NCBI GenBank assembly: GCA_036927565.1
Contig: JAYESD010000011.1
Location: forward strand, 156,718,592-156,782,591
Length of the DNA stretch: 64,000 nucleotides
From: Tuctoria greenei
Taxonomy: Eukaryota; Streptophyta; Magnoliopsida; Poales; Poaceae
Direction: 5' to 3'
In this document: one piece after another, positions 10,421 through 21,904 of the stretch
How positions within the stretch are numbered: position 1 is the stretch's first letter
Layout: the number at the start of each line of letters is the position of its first letter
Notes under the pieces: generated by a model
Databases searched by the model: none
Seen by the model: the letters and a program-made list of their open reading frames with translations, nothing else
Told to the model about the DNA's origin: nothing
Translations under genes and position numbers: made by a program

Positions 10421-10826
10421 GCCGACAGAACAGAACGGAACGCCTTAATAGTTTCTGTATCAACTTGCATGAAGGTAGAGAAGCAGATACCCCCTTGTTT
10501 GCTGGACGGACGATCGAGGCGCTGCCGACAGAACCGAACGCGGAACGCGTGGTAGCTGATCATCGTCGTGGATCCGGCGGCGAGGACCGGGGGGATTGAG
10601 CAACGTGCCGGAGTACGAGCCGCTACAGTTGGTTGGATTAATTAAAAGAGTCTAATAATAAAAACATTTCGTTTGCCTTGCCTCTCGTGCATCCTGCCTG
10701 AGAGAAACGTCGACCGTGAAATGAGAACGATGGCACAAGTCGACGGAGTCACGTACTCGGCGTGGGCAACCGCTTTCACGCGGGGGTGGGTGTCGGCAGC
10801 AGAGGAGAGGCTCCACCTCCACGTGG
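10421..10826 (+). promoter_or_regulatory. DRE and ABRE/G-box motifs upstream of the OSCA gene
   Basis: Two GCCGAC cores (10421-10426 and 10524-10529) lie in similar local contexts (CTGCCGACAGAAC), and CCACGTGG is at 10819-10826. These are the DREB and bZIP/ABF target cores of dehydration and ABA response (established knowledge). They sit 0.9-1.3 kb before the start codon of an ERD4-type gene. Function is inferred; such short motifs also occur by chance. Confidence 0.35.
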
Positions 10827-11721
10827 CCCCGCGGCGAAATCGAAAGCGAGTACTGTGTCCCGGTGCTCGGCAGCCGAGCCGATCGTCTCTTCCTCTCGGG
10901 TAGTCGGGTCTCGGGTGCCCCAAGTTTTGGCTGGCGTGAACGCGACAGATCTTAGCTTTTGCAAGAACAGCAGAGCAGCATCTCATCAGATCTGGACCGT
11001 TCATGGCGGCAGTAGCAGTATTTTACGAAACTGAGCTACAACAACGGCGGAGAGCTACGAGTTTTGTTAAGATGGAACAACAGTATCTGCTTTTGTTAAA
11101 GATGGAACGGATCAGGGACACGATTTTCTTTGACGATTTGTTCGTTTTCTCCTGCTGCTTTTTTTTTAAAAAAAAATTTATAGTTCAAAAATAAATTATC
11201 TGCTAACAAATAAAAAAACCTGAAAAGAGTAAAGTTTACGCGTTGCAAACAAGCCTTGCTTCGCGCATCACATCTCACATGTGTTTGAATAGCATAGCAT
11301 TTTCTCAAAAAGACGACGACCCCCTGTTCCCACCCTTTATTTGCAAAAGCAAAGCAAAGCGTAGAACCCAAAAAACAGCAGAGACATTAAAAAAAAAAAC
11401 AGCAGCAGAGACGGACAGGGGCAGTCCAGACATTTCGCGCGTCGCCATCCCTTGTCTCATCCCCTTCCTTCCTTCTTCTCCACTTGCTAGCTGCTGCCCC
11501 CATCACCGGTTCCTTCATTTCGCAACCTCCACTCCACGCCGCAGCACCCAATGCTTTCCCTCCCTCCTTCCCTCCTCGTTAACCGCGCTAATAATGCCTC
11601 CCACTAATCACGCCATCCACCGCTGAAACCAGGGAGGGGGTTCTGACCCCTCAAAGCCACCACCAGCAGCAGTTGCAAGAACCACCACCACCACCACCAC
11701 CAGCGGCGGCGTACGTACGCG
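10827..11721. other. OSCA upstream region
   Basis: No ORF is recognised. An A/T-rich stretch at 11160-11230 and CT-rich sequence at 11450-11620, typical of a grass 5' leader, precede the ATG. No clear TATA box was found. Confidence 0.4.
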
Positions 11722-14700
11722 ATGGACCTCGCGTCCTTCATAACGTCGCTGCTGACCTCCTCCCTCATCTTCGCCGCGCTGGTCCTCGTCTTCGTCTGGC
11801 TGTCGCGCCGCCCCGGGAACGCGCCGGTCTACTACCCGAACCTCCTCCTGCGGGGGCTCGACCCGTGGGAGGGGCAGGGGCGGCGACGCGGGACGCGCAG
11901 CCCCGTGGGGTGGATCCGCGACGCGCTCGCCGCGTCCGAGGCCGACGTCGTCGCCGCTGGAGGCGTCGATGCCGCCGTCTACCTCGTCTTCCTCTCCTCC
12001 GGTACGTCCACGGCCATCCACTGCTCGCTCGCTCGCTCGTGCTCTGTCTGTCTGTTCCGTTTTTTGTCCACGTTTTTTTGATGTATTCTCAAAACGGCGT
12101 GTATTTGGGGTTGGAGGGAGCAGTTAACAGCGGTTAATTCTTCGATTGAAAAGGAAATTTTTTTTTTTAGTTTTTGTTGATGATGAACAGATCCTACCTT
12201 TTCTTGTGCTATTTTTTTTTTGTTGTGGGACAAGGACTTCTACTGCCATTTTTTGCTTCGAAAAATATTATCTTTTTTTTTTTTTGCTGCGAAACCAAAA
12301 GATTATTTTTCTTCTCTTTAAATTTTCTATCTCACGTTATATTTCCTTTCGTTATTTGTCTTGCGATAGGTGCTCCTGTACCGAAATATTTTATGCTTGC
12401 ACGTTGTATCCTCCTTGAAAATTTTGTTGCTCCCGTAACAATGGTTTGAAACAAATAAAAAAGCGTGAATTGCGGTATGGTTGGGATGAGTTTTGCTAGC
12501 AATTACTAGTATCTATATCTGACTCTCATTTTGTTTTTGTTCCGTGTTCCAGTGCTGGCGATCTTGGTACTCTCTGGGATGGTGTTGCTTCCGGTTCTCC
12601 TCCCGGTTGCTGGGACTGACCATGCCCTGGAAATGAGTTCTGGCCAGAACACCTCGGCTCAGAGCTTCTCGCAGATTGAAAGACTTGCATTGGGCAATAT
12701 TGAGGTACTGTACCTTACATTCCCTGATTTGTCTTTAGCCGTGAATGACAGCAGGATGGTCCTATTAAACAGCATAGTGTTATGGCCGTTTTTTATCAAA
12801 TCACCACTGAAACGTATTGTTCACCTATAAGCGTGATGCAGAACGTTAACCACTAGGATCATAAGCATCTATAGATATATTGTCAGCACTATTGAATGCA
12901 TTGTTTGACGAAACATCCTAATTACTTTTGTATCAGCATCTCCTTGATACTTACTCTTCTATCAAGCCCATCATTTTTAAACTTTTTAGTAGGGGTGAAT
13001 TCGAGCATGGGCTTGATAGAAGAGTAAGTATCAAGAAGATGCTCAAACAAATGCTTCTGCTTCTGTATTTAAAAAGGGAGTTACGGCTTGATGACAACTG
13101 ACCTCACCATGTTTTAACATTCTGCAGAAAAAAAGTATGAGGCTATGGGCATTTCTGTTGGCAGTCTATTGGGTTTCCTTTGTGACCTATTTCGTACTAT
13201 GGAAATCCTACAAACATGTCTCAAATCTGAGGGCCACGGCAAGATCAACTCCAGATATTAAACCAGAGGAGTTTGCGGTGTTGGTGAGGGATGTTCCCAA
13301 ACCCCCTCCAGATGAAAGTATAAAGGACTTTGTGGACTCTTACTTCCGAGCACTTCATCCTAACACCTTCTACAAATCAATGGTCGTGACTGACCACACA
13401 AAGGTACTCACTCTCTTTGATATTCCTCGTTTGTTTGCGACACATGAAAAAGATTTTGTATTAAGATACCCAAACAAGAAGAGGAAGAGGGATCTCTTCT
13501 GCTCTGATCACATTGCATTCTTTGCAGGCTGATAAAATTTACCAAGAGATTGAAGATCACAAAAGAAAAATCGCCCGTGCTGAAGTTGTCTATGCAGCTT
13601 CAAAAACTGCAAGCAAACCTGAGGGCACTAGGCCTACACATAGGACGGGATTTCTTGGTCTTATTGGTACAAAGGTTGACACTCTTGAGTATTGTGATGA
13701 AAAAATTAAGGAATTGGTGCCAGAACTGGAAGCAGAACAGAAGGCTACCCTTCGAGAGAAACAGCAGCCTGCTGCCATTGTCTTCTTCAATAGCAGATCT
13801 GCTGCAGCTTCTGCATCTCAGACTCTTCATGCTCAGGTGTTTGATAAATGGACAGTTATGGAAGCTCCTGAACCACGTGATATAATATGGCCCAATCTTG
13901 CTAGGAAAATATACGATAGGCAGATCAGACAAGTCGTGGTCTATTTTATTGTCTTCCTTATAGTAGTTTTCTATACAATTCCTCTGTCGGCGGTTGCTGC
14001 TGTTACAACGCTGGAACAACTGAGGGAGAAGCTGCCCTTCCTGAAGGTGGTGGTGGATTACCCAATAATTAAGACCGTTTTACAGGCTTACCTGCCCCAA
14101 CTTGCACTTATTGTGTTCCTCGCCTTGCTTCCTACTCTTCTTATGTTTCTCTCAAAATCTGAGGGGATTCCTTCGCGGAGCCATGCAGTTAGGGCAGCAT
14201 CAGGAAAGTACTTCTACTTCATTGTTTTCAATGTCTTCCTTGGATATACAATTGGAAGCACGTTGTTCAACTCGTTGACAACCATTATCAATAACCCACC
14301 TCAGATTGTGGGTATGCTTGCCAGAAGCCTTCCAAGAAGTGCAACTTTCTTCCTCACCTTCGTTGCACTGAAGTAATTCCCTTGTTTCTCACTTAAAACA
14401 ATTACTCACTGTCCAATTTTCAATCTGTACGGGTCTGAGTTTCATTCAAAGTATATAATATAACTGTTTTATTGTTCACCTTGACAGATTCTTTGTTGGC
14501 TATGGGCTTGAGCTTTCTCGCTTGGTTCCTTTCATCATTTTCCACCTGAAAAGGAAGTATTTGTGCAAGACTGAAGATGACCTGAAAGCAGCATGGGCTC
14601 CAGGAGACCTAGGCTATAACACCAGAGTTCCAAATGACATGCTCATCACAACAGTCGTGCTGTGCTATTCAGTTATTGCACCTTTGATTATTCCTTTTGG

Positions 14701-15596
14701 TGTTGCATACTTTGCTCTTGGATGGCTTGTGGCAAAAAATCAGGTGAGTCTGGTATTGTATACTCTAACAGAAGTTCAACCTAGCGGGATTGAAAGGATT
14801 ATTATGTATTACATTTTTATTTATGCAAGTCTCAATAACCTAGAAACCATGGAAGGAGCCAAGGAGCGGGAGCTTTGTCCTCCCATATGGTTCATGACCT
14901 CCTCTATACAGCACCAAAAATCATATAAAAAATCCTGTATTTAGCAACTCTGATGGGCTCCCCAGTCGAACTGTTTTTAGCTCTGTCCCAGAGATGTCAG
15001 GTGTCTATCTCTTCCAATTCTTGTCAGGAAGGGACATCGAAAAGCTTGGGCTATTTGGACAAACGAAGAATATGCCCTATCCTTGTTTCTTATAATCCAA
15101 AATATTTGAATTGCTACAATTGCTCTCTCTTAAGCTATTTGGGGGATTCCCCTTTCCAAAACAAAGAATATGCCTGTGAATGTGATGGATTTACTCTACT
15201 TTTCTTCCCATGCAGGTTCTGAGAGTTTACGCTCCAAGCTACGAGAGCAACGGTCGAATGTGGCCACACATGCACACGAGGATCATTGCAGCTCTGATGG
15301 TTTACCAAACCACCATGATCGGTGTCATCCCCCTGAAAGAGTTCTACTATGCACCTATTCTTGTGCCCCTCCTCCCAATCAGTGTCATCTTCGCCTACAT
15401 CTGCAACATGCGCTTCTACCCATCGTTCGTCAGGACTCCTCTGGAGGTTGCGCAGCAGGAGCTGAAGGAAAGGCCCAACATGGAGGCTGTCTACAGCGCG
15501 TACATTCCGCCCTGCTTGAAGCCAGATAAGCTTGAAGATCTGGATGTTTTCGAAGATGCTCAGTCTCGCACCACGTCTAGAGCCCCATCCTTTTAG
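11722..15596 (+). CDS. OSCA3.1: OSCA3.1/ERD4-type mechanosensitive cation channel (6 exons)
   Basis: This is a hyperosmolality- and stretch-gated calcium-permeable channel of the OSCA/TMEM63 family; clade 3 is ERD4, early responsive to dehydration. Exons are 11722-12001, 12553-12704, 13128-13403, 13528-14372, 14488-14743 and 15216-15596, all GT-AG, giving 729 aa, the usual length. The N-terminus has a hydrophobic helix and the family pattern PVYYPNLLLRGLDPWEG. A hydrophilic cytosolic domain follows (about 180-340, including AVVFF-like IVFFNSRSAAASASQ and KWTVMEAPEP). The multi-pass C-terminal pore region (about 350-690) includes SKSEGIPSRSHAVRAASGKY. I saw no frame break. Exon 4 ends with two bases of the Lys codon that exon 5 completes. 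A start at the first ATG matches Arabidopsis ERD4. Confidence 0.94.
12936..13042. repeat. 36-bp near-perfect inverted repeat in OSCA intron 2
   Basis: The arm at 12936-12971 pairs with 13007-13042 with one mismatch (35 of 36) around a 35-nt loop. The arms are not AT-rich low-complexity sequence. It may be a MITE core or a hairpin-RNA locus carried in the intron. Confidence 0.85.
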
Positions 15597-16258
15597 CTGC
15601 AGATTTCCATCCATCAAAAAGCGCTGAAGATGATCTGGACAGTCTACTGTCAAATTTATGCAGTTGTTGTCATGAATTACACGTGAACCCTGTGCACTTG
15701 TGTTTCAGGATAGGAAACTGATGTAAATGTGTGGTTTATTGTAGGTAGCTTCTGTGGATATTTGTGCTGTTAAGTTTCTTGTCGTTGCTAGCTAATTAGC
15801 CACTGCGTGTGTGATTATTGTAGACTATCTGCCGTATTGCTGCATAACAAATCTGTAGTCGGTTTGGAAGTTGCTCTGTAACTACGTTTAACAGAATTAC
15901 TCATGTGTGATTGTTTGTCGTTTATGCTGTCTAATGGCTATCTCGGTTGACTCCTTGATTTCAGATGTCAGTATGATTCTATTCACATTCAGTTCCTGTT
16001 TTTGTTTTGAGACCTTTGGTTTCACTTTCGCACGAGTTCAAATCTGCTACTGGGTGAAGGGTACAACAGTTGAGACGATGATCTGTTTTGCAAGGCATTC
16101 TAGGTGTATTTAAACAAAATTTAGTCAAATTTGATGAATAGGATCATGTTTAGCGACCAGTTTGGCTGGAGGCCTGGAGCTAAAAATTCTGGGGAAAAAG
16201 GGCAGATAGCCGCGATTTCCATTCAGAAGCCGAGCGGCGCGGCGCCACTCACCGTTCC
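15597..16258. other. OSCA 3' UTR and spacer before the PPR gene
   Basis: No gene is recognised. The sequence is T-rich and non-repetitive, as expected for a 3' UTR followed by a short shared intergenic region of under 700 bp. Confidence 0.5.
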
Positions 16259-18058
16259 ATGCACGAGGCGGCCGGCGGGAGGACGCCGTCGACGCACCCG
16301 GCGCTGCGGCACTGCGTCGCGCTCCTTCGCCTCCACCTCGCGTCGCCGTCGCTCACAGTCGCCAAGCAGCTGCACGCGCGCGCGCTCCGCGCCGGCGTGC
16401 CGCCCTCCCACCCGCTCCTAGCCAAGCATCTCCTCTTCCACCTCGCCTCCCTCCGCTCGTTCTCCTCCTCCCCGCCGCCGCTTCGCTACGCCGTCGCCGT
16501 CCTCACCCGCCTCCTTCCCGTCCCGGACACGTTCTCCCTCAACACCGTCCTCCGCATTGCCGCGTCCTCGCACCGCCCGCGCCTGGCGCTCGCGCTCCAC
16601 GCCCGCCGCCTCGCGCCGCCCGACACGCACACCTACACGCCGCTGCTCCAGGCGTGCGCGCGCCTCCTGTCTCTCCGCGACGGGGAGCGCATCCACGCCG
16701 AGGCCGCCAAGAACGGGCTCGCCGAGCTCGTGTACGTCAAGAACTCGCTTGTCCATCTCTACGGCGCTTGCGGACAATTCGAGAGCGCGCACATGGTGTT
16801 CGACGAAATACCAGTGCTCGAGCGTAACCTAGTCTCCTGGAATTCGATGCTCAACGGGTTCGCGGCCAATGGCCGCCCCAATGAGGTGCTCACTGTCTTC
16901 CGAGAGATGTTGGATGTGGAGTTCGAGCCTGATGGGTTCACCGTGGTCAGTGTTTTGACAGCGTGTGCTGAGATGGGCGTGCTCGCTCTGGGGAGGAGGG
17001 TGCATGTGTATCTAGCGAAGGTTGGATTGGTGGAGAACTCCCATGTCGGCAATGCCCTGATTGATTTGTATGCTAAGTGTGGTGGTGTCGAGGATGCTAG
17101 AAGGGTGTTTGAGGAGATGGGGATTGAACGAACGGTCGTCTCTTGGACGTCATTGATCGTGGGCTTGGCAGTGAATGGTTTTGGGAAGGAGGCACTTGAG
17201 TTGTTCAGTGCGATGGAGAGGGAGAAACTTGTGCCAACTGAAATCACGATGGTAGGAGTGTTGTACGCTTGCAGTCATTGCGGGCTGGTCGATGATGGGT
17301 TTATGTATTTTGATAGGATGAAGAAGGAATATGGCATTACACCCAAGATTGAGCATTTGGGGTGCATGGTAGATCTGTTGGGGAGAGCTGGAAAAGTTGA
17401 ACAAGCCTATGATTATATCATTACCATGCCTCTGGAGCCCAATGCTGTTGTGTGGCGGACCTTGTTGGGTGCTTGTGCAATGCACAAGAAGTCGGAACTT
17501 GGGGAGGCTGCTTGGGCACGGCTGGTTGAGCTTGACCCTGGACACAGTGGTGACTATGTTCTCCTCTCAAACCTTTATGCTGCTACTGGGAGGTGGGCAG
17601 ATGTTCATGTGCTTAGGAAAACAATGATCAAAGATGGTGTGAGGAAGAACCCTGGGCGCAGCCTTGTGGAGCTTCGGAACTCTGTGTATGAGTTTGTTAT
17701 GGGTGATAGGTCACATCCTGAGAGTGAACAAATCTACCAAATGCTTGCTGAGATAGCTGAGAAATTGAGACGTGAAGGTTACATCCCCCATACAGGTAAT
17801 GTATTGGCAGATATTGAGGAGGAAGAGAAAGTGACCGCCTTAAACTACCATAGTGAGAGGCTGGCCATTGCATTTGCCTTGCTGAAGTCTCTTCCTGGTA
17901 CTCCTATCAGGATAGTGAAAAACTTGAGGGTATGTGGGGACTGTCATATGGCAATTAAGCTAATATCAAAGATCTATGATCGGGAGATCATTGTGAGGGA
18001 TCGCAGTAGGTTCCACCATTTCAAAAGTGGATCATGTTCATGCAAAGATTATTGGTAG
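16259..18058 (+). CDS. DYW-class pentatricopeptide repeat protein (RNA editing)
   Basis: This is a single-exon, 599-aa PLS-class PPR protein. Such proteins bind specific organelle transcripts, and the DYW domain deaminates cytidine to uridine in plastids or mitochondria (family knowledge). PPR motifs run from about residue 95 to 390 (for example VSWNSMLNGFAANGRPNEV and VSWTSLIVGLAVNGFGKEA), followed by E/E+ motifs. The DYW deaminase occupies roughly 500-599, with zinc and catalytic residues H531-x-E533 and C559-x2-C562, then a second CxC near the end and the terminal Asp-Tyr-Trp. The first 70 residues are Arg/Leu/Ala-rich, like an organelle transit peptide. The first half is GC-rich and the second AT-richer, a normal grass gradient. 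It resembles the At4g21065 type; the RNA target is unknown. Confidence 0.93.
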   Translation: MHEAAGGRTPSTHPALRHCVALLRLHLASPSLTVAKQLHARALRAGVPPSHPLLAKHLLFHLASLRSFSSSPPPLRYAVAVLTRLLPVPDTFSLNTVLRIAASSHRPRLALALHARRLAPPDTHTYTPLLQACARLLSLRDGERIHAEAAKNGLAELVYVKNSLVHLYGACGQFESAHMVFDEIPVLERNLVSWNSMLNGFAANGRPNEVLTVFREMLDVEFEPDGFTVVSVLTACAEMGVLALGRRVHVYLAKVGLVENSHVGNALIDLYAKCGGVEDARRVFEEMGIERTVVSWTSLIVGLAVNGFGKEALELFSAMEREKLVPTEITMVGVLYACSHCGLVDDGFMYFDRMKKEYGITPKIEHLGCMVDLLGRAGKVEQAYDYIITMPLEPNAVVWRTLLGACAMHKKSELGEAAWARLVELDPGHSGDYVLLSNLYAATGRWADVHVLRKTMIKDGVRKNPGRSLVELRNSVYEFVMGDRSHPESEQIYQMLAEIAEKLRREGYIPHTGNVLADIEEEEKVTALNYHSERLAIAFALLKSLPGTPIRIVKNLRVCGDCHMAIKLISKIYDREIIVRDRSRFHHFKSGSCSCKDYW

Positions 18059-19488
18059 TTGATCAGTGCTTGGATTGGCAAAGTCCTTGATCCAAAGGTT
18101 GCTGATTCTGATTGTACAACAAGCTCTGTTCAAGTTCAGCTGCGGCAAAACATGTTTGGATTCACCACCATATCCAATTTCTGTTGTGGTACACAAGACA
18201 TACTGAGGAAAAATCATCTGCTATTCATGTGCCCGCTGTAAAGTTTTCCAAATGAAAGTGAAAAAGGACATATTTTTCCAAGGATTGCAGAAAGCAGGTT
18301 CAGAACTGGATCAGAAAAACTTCACCTCTTACAATACTTTCCTACCTTGTAAAATGGTAACTGTCGTAGTTACATGTATTTTTATTTTATTTTACACCTT
18401 GCATGGAACAAAACAAATGTAGAATCTGGCTGTTCAATTCCTGTTAAGTCTGATTCTGAGTCCAAAGAGTACTTGCTACAGTAAATGATTGAATGCTTGG
18501 GGCTTACGCTCACCTGTTTGATGTAGATTTGTATCAAACATGCTTTTGCAATTTGCTTTCCACACCATCAATGCAAGACCCTTACTACCTTTAAAGCTTG
18601 TAGAGAGAAGGATTAAATATAAATGCTTTTGTCATAACACCACCAAAGGTTGGCTTAATATTGTACATTCTCTGTATCCCTTTCTAATGGATGTTGCTTT
18701 GCTCCATTTGAGTTCAACTCATTGGGTATACAACCGATGTTTTTCTGCATTACTTTCATTCCTTTAATTATTTTAGGAAGTTTTCATTGCAGCACCACCA
18801 TGTCTTTACTTTCCATCCTTGTATTTCAGAATGTCAGTTTTGTTCCCCGTGCAGCTCAACAGAAAGCTTTTCCCTAGTAATCCTGTTGAGGGAACCACCT
18901 TCATTAAGCTTCACCATTTCAGCGTAAAGGCCATTCACTAACTGTGTTGCTTTCTTTTGTCATTATTGGAAGTTTTCCAAGTTACCGGCATATCATTGTC
19001 TTCATCCTTCAATTTCATAAAAATCAGCCCCAACTAGGTAAGAACTCTTAGCTTTTTTTGTGCTTCAATCGTAATCTTATTTGTTCATTAGGCTTCAGTG
19101 TTTGAAAAGTGAAGGTTCTTCCCTTAATACACAAGGAAAGCTCTTCCTCATTAAGCTCCAAGAGCAGGGAAAGGGAACTAGAGCACACACTTTGGCCACT
19201 TCAAATGTGATGGAATCTATCTACTGCCTAAGTCCTTTTGTCCCTTTAGAAATCATGCCCACGCATGCATATCAGCACGCTGAAGGCAGAAGAATCCCGT
19301 GGTTTCCTGTCCGTCAAGTCATTCTCTTGAGCTTCAAATGTCGGTTGTAAATTGTTTTAGTTAGAGAGCCAAGCGAGTGAAATGGAGACTACATGGTTAG
19401 AGGATCCATCCAGTAGAGTGGTCCTCTCTATGAAACACTGGACCTTTGTGCCACTGCCACTTTCCATGCCACCTCCTTGCCTTGGACA
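18059..19488. other. PPR 3' flank and X8 gene upstream region
   Basis: About 1.4 kb has no supported gene. Short ORFs occur but show no motif or splice structure. No repeat was recognised by eye. Confidence 0.45.
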
Positions 19489-19495
19489 TATATAG
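19489..19495 (+). promoter_or_regulatory. Putative TATA box of the X8 gene
   Basis: TATATAG lies 229 nt before the ATG, after a pyrimidine-rich stretch. Placement alone supports it. Confidence 0.35.
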
Positions 19496-19641
19496 GCAAC
19501 ATTGTGAGCACCCTGGAGAGCTTTTGTCTAGCTTATTAGTGATCCGAGTGAAATCCATCCTTTTTCCACCATCAACAGTGGCTGCTTTACCTGTCAATGT
19601 ACACCTGCTCTTCACGCATACTCTGTGTTATATTCCCTCAG

Positions 19642-19659
19642 ACACACACACACACACAC
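19642..19659. repeat. (CA)n microsatellite in the X8 leader
   Basis: About nine CA units lie some 60 nt before the start codon. Confidence 0.9.
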
Positions 19660-19717
19660 GAGGAGAGCTGGTCGTTGGGGCCGGCTGTCTCGTAGTTCTG
19701 TAACTTGTGCCTCAGCC

Positions 19718-20667
19718 ATGAAGAGAAACGAGATGATCATCATGCACGGCCTCTTGATTCTTGGATGTTTCATAGGTTGGTAATACTCGTATTCAGATCC
19801 CGTTCTTTGCTTGTGCCTTTCATCCTTACTGCCTAGCTATTCTTGGACGCGGTTGACAGATGATCGATGTCGTCTCTGCTTACATGCCTATTTTTTTTCT
19901 CCGATCCTGTGCTCATCAGGCTGTGCTGCAGCCGGTGGTGCCAGGTCGCCGCCGCAGCTGAAGGCGGAGTCACTGACGCCGATCCCCACGCTGTCGCCAC
20001 CGGAAGGCAACACGACGTTCGTCGACGGCACGACGTGGTGCGTGGCCCGGCCGGGCGCATCCCAGGCGGACCTCCAGAACGCGCTGGACTGGGCGTGCGG
20101 CCCCGGCGGCGGCGCCGACTGCTCCCAGCTGCAGCCCGGCGGGCGGTGCTACCAGCCGGACACGCTCCTCACCCACGCCTCCTACGCCTTCAACGTCTTC
20201 TACCAGCAGAACGGCAACTCCGACATCGCCTGCAACTTCGGCGGCGCCGGCGCCATCGTCAAGCGCGACCCCAGTACGTATCATCGTTATATATCAACAA
20301 AACCTTCTGGTCCAAGGAGCAATTGGTGTTCTTACGTCCTGGCTTTGGCCGTTAGTTTTTCAGTGATCTGATTATGCTGACGCGCGTATTGTTTGTGTGT
20401 CGTTGGCAGGTTACGGTTCATGCAAGTTCTTGGCATCTGAGTAAGTTCATTATATACTTAGTCCACTTCGAATTCTCATCGTCTTGTGATAAGCATTAGC
20501 GGATCGTTTGGCGCGGTAGTAAATGGTGCTGTAATTAATCGTGCGTGCGCAGGACTTCTGGGGCTGCTGCTTCGCGGGAGAAGTTGGGACGGACGCGGAT
20601 GGTGGTCGTTGTAAACGTGGTGTGTTTGATGGCGCTGTTACTGAGAGTTCACCGAGACGTGAACTGA
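19718..20667 (+). CDS. X8 (CBM43) domain protein, PDCB-like, with probable GPI anchor
   Basis: It probably binds callose (1,3-beta-glucan) at the wall or plasmodesmata, as PDCB-type X8 proteins do. Exons are 19718-19775, 19920-20273, 20410-20440 (a 31-nt microexon) and 20553-20667, giving 185 aa. A signal peptide lies at about 1-24 (MIIMHGLLILGCFIG core), followed by a Pro-rich spacer. The X8 domain starts at Trp59-Cys60 and has the six spaced cysteines ending in YGSCKF. A Ser/Ala-rich stretch and then a hydrophobic run, MVVVVNVVCLMALLL, form a typical GPI-addition signal. The 3' exon choice is an inference: reading straight through the exon 3 donor would stop one codon later and lose the anchor. 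Both forms could exist. Confidence 0.8.
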
Positions 20668-21076
20668 TGACGAGTGTGCGTGGCCGGCGGGCGTTCGACT
20701 CGACCAGCGGATGGCTCAATGCTGCCTATGCACATGCATATGATGTAATGAAAGATCAGTGTTCTTATGGTCGTTTTTCCCCCTTTTTGGACAACTTGTG
20801 TAAGGAAGAGATCAGATCAGTGTTATGCCTATGCCTACGCATATAGTTTTTCTTTGTCGCTAAATTATTTTTTCGTGTCAAACACTCATGTTGCTCAATG
20901 AGAAAACGAGTTATTAGTAGCCAAACATATATGTATCATTTCACGCGTTATCTCTTGTTGGTATCTTGTAACTGCAGACCCCCATGACCATGAGAACGAT
21001 ACGAGCAAAACAGACTTTCGCTATCGTGTGAGGGCCGAAACTCTGTGAAGAAAGGAGGCCTTCCTTCGAGCAACAC
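20668..21076. other. Intergenic, X8 3' flank
   Basis: Nothing recognisable is visible apart from T-rich stretches. Confidence 0.4.
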
Positions 21077-21119
21077 AGCCCACGGCCCAATAAGAGAACC
21101 GACGCGCTTAATAAGCCCA
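21077..21119 (+). promoter_or_regulatory. Three RGCCCR elements upstream of U6
   Basis: AGCCCA (21077-21082), GGCCCA (21084-21089) and AGCCCA (21114-21119) match the monocot-specific promoter consensus RGCCCR of U-snRNA genes. A weak TATA-like TTATAG is at 21218-21223, 24 nt before the RNA start. A canonical upstream sequence element (TCCCACATCG type) was not found at the expected place. Confidence 0.45.
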
Positions 21120-21246
21120 TCTTCTCTGCGGTCCGTGAACCGGCGCGCGGCGCGGGGTCTGAACTGAAGCCGTTTTTGTTAGTACCGCCTCGCTCAGCTA
21201 ACTAGCTTCGTCGTAGCTTATAGTCTGAAGCGCACCAGCTAGTGCT

Positions 21247-21266
21247 GTCTCTTCGGAGACATCCGA

Positions 21267-21298
<32 letters not shown>

Positions 21299-21343
21299 GG
21301 CCCCTGCGCAAGGATGACACGCACAAATCGAGAAATGGTCCAT
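21247..21343 (+). ncRNA. U6: U6 spliceosomal snRNA
   Basis: This is the catalytic RNA of the spliceosome, made by RNA polymerase III. It contains the invariant block GATACAGAGAAGATTAGCAT with the ACAGAGA box, the AGC-containing U4/U2 pairing region and the CGCAAGGATGACACGCA intramolecular stem. It is followed by GGTCCATATTTTTTT, where the T-run (21344-21350) is the Pol III terminator. The 5' stem reads GTCTC-TTCG-GAGAC, still fully paired although it differs from the common GTCCC/GGGAC form. It may be functional or a recent copy; the missing canonical USE leaves some doubt. Confidence 0.9.
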
Positions 21344-21350
21344 ATTTTTT

Positions 21351-21904
21351 TGAGATTTTCGTCCTGGGTCCCTGGTTTCTTACAGACACGTCCCTGGCAG
21401 TGGCAGCTTCTTTCCTCACCCCTCGGCTCTCCCACGTGGTTCCTCACGACAAGGCCCTTCAGAGCAGAGTCAGGTTTGTGTACAACATTTCTGTTGATGT
21501 CCTCTGATTATTTTACTTTTAGCCATTCTTTCGTCGAGACTTTGCACGCACGCCCTCTAATCAATTTATAGTCTGATGTGTTACTGTTTTTTTTTTTCTT
21601 TCCTTTGCTGGAGATCATTTTTTTAGTCATGTGTTCTTTTGTTTACCACGATGGTTTTCCGGGTTCCGTCAGATTTTTGCTCTCGAGTTCCGTTAAGTAT
21701 TCCATCTCGTTGTTCCGTTTCGTGCTTAATATAATTTTGTTGGCCGTAAGCCGAGATGCTGAAGATAATATGACGATGATGACAAAGATTTATCGTGACC
21801 ATATGAGACACATGCTGATTTGATTGATAGTACAATTCAACTCTCTGATCATGCATGATGTCCTTCCCGGCCTGATCATGCATGTCTCCCTTAATTCCTT
21901 CCTT
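21351..21904. other. Spacer between U6 and psaK 3' ends
   Basis: This is AT-rich with no gene. The psaK 3' UTR must lie at its right end. Confidence 0.5.

Noticed and set aside
13600..14019. 139-aa minus ORF inside the OSCA gene
   Set aside because: It lies opposite the long coding exon 13528-14372 and has no own motif or splice signals.
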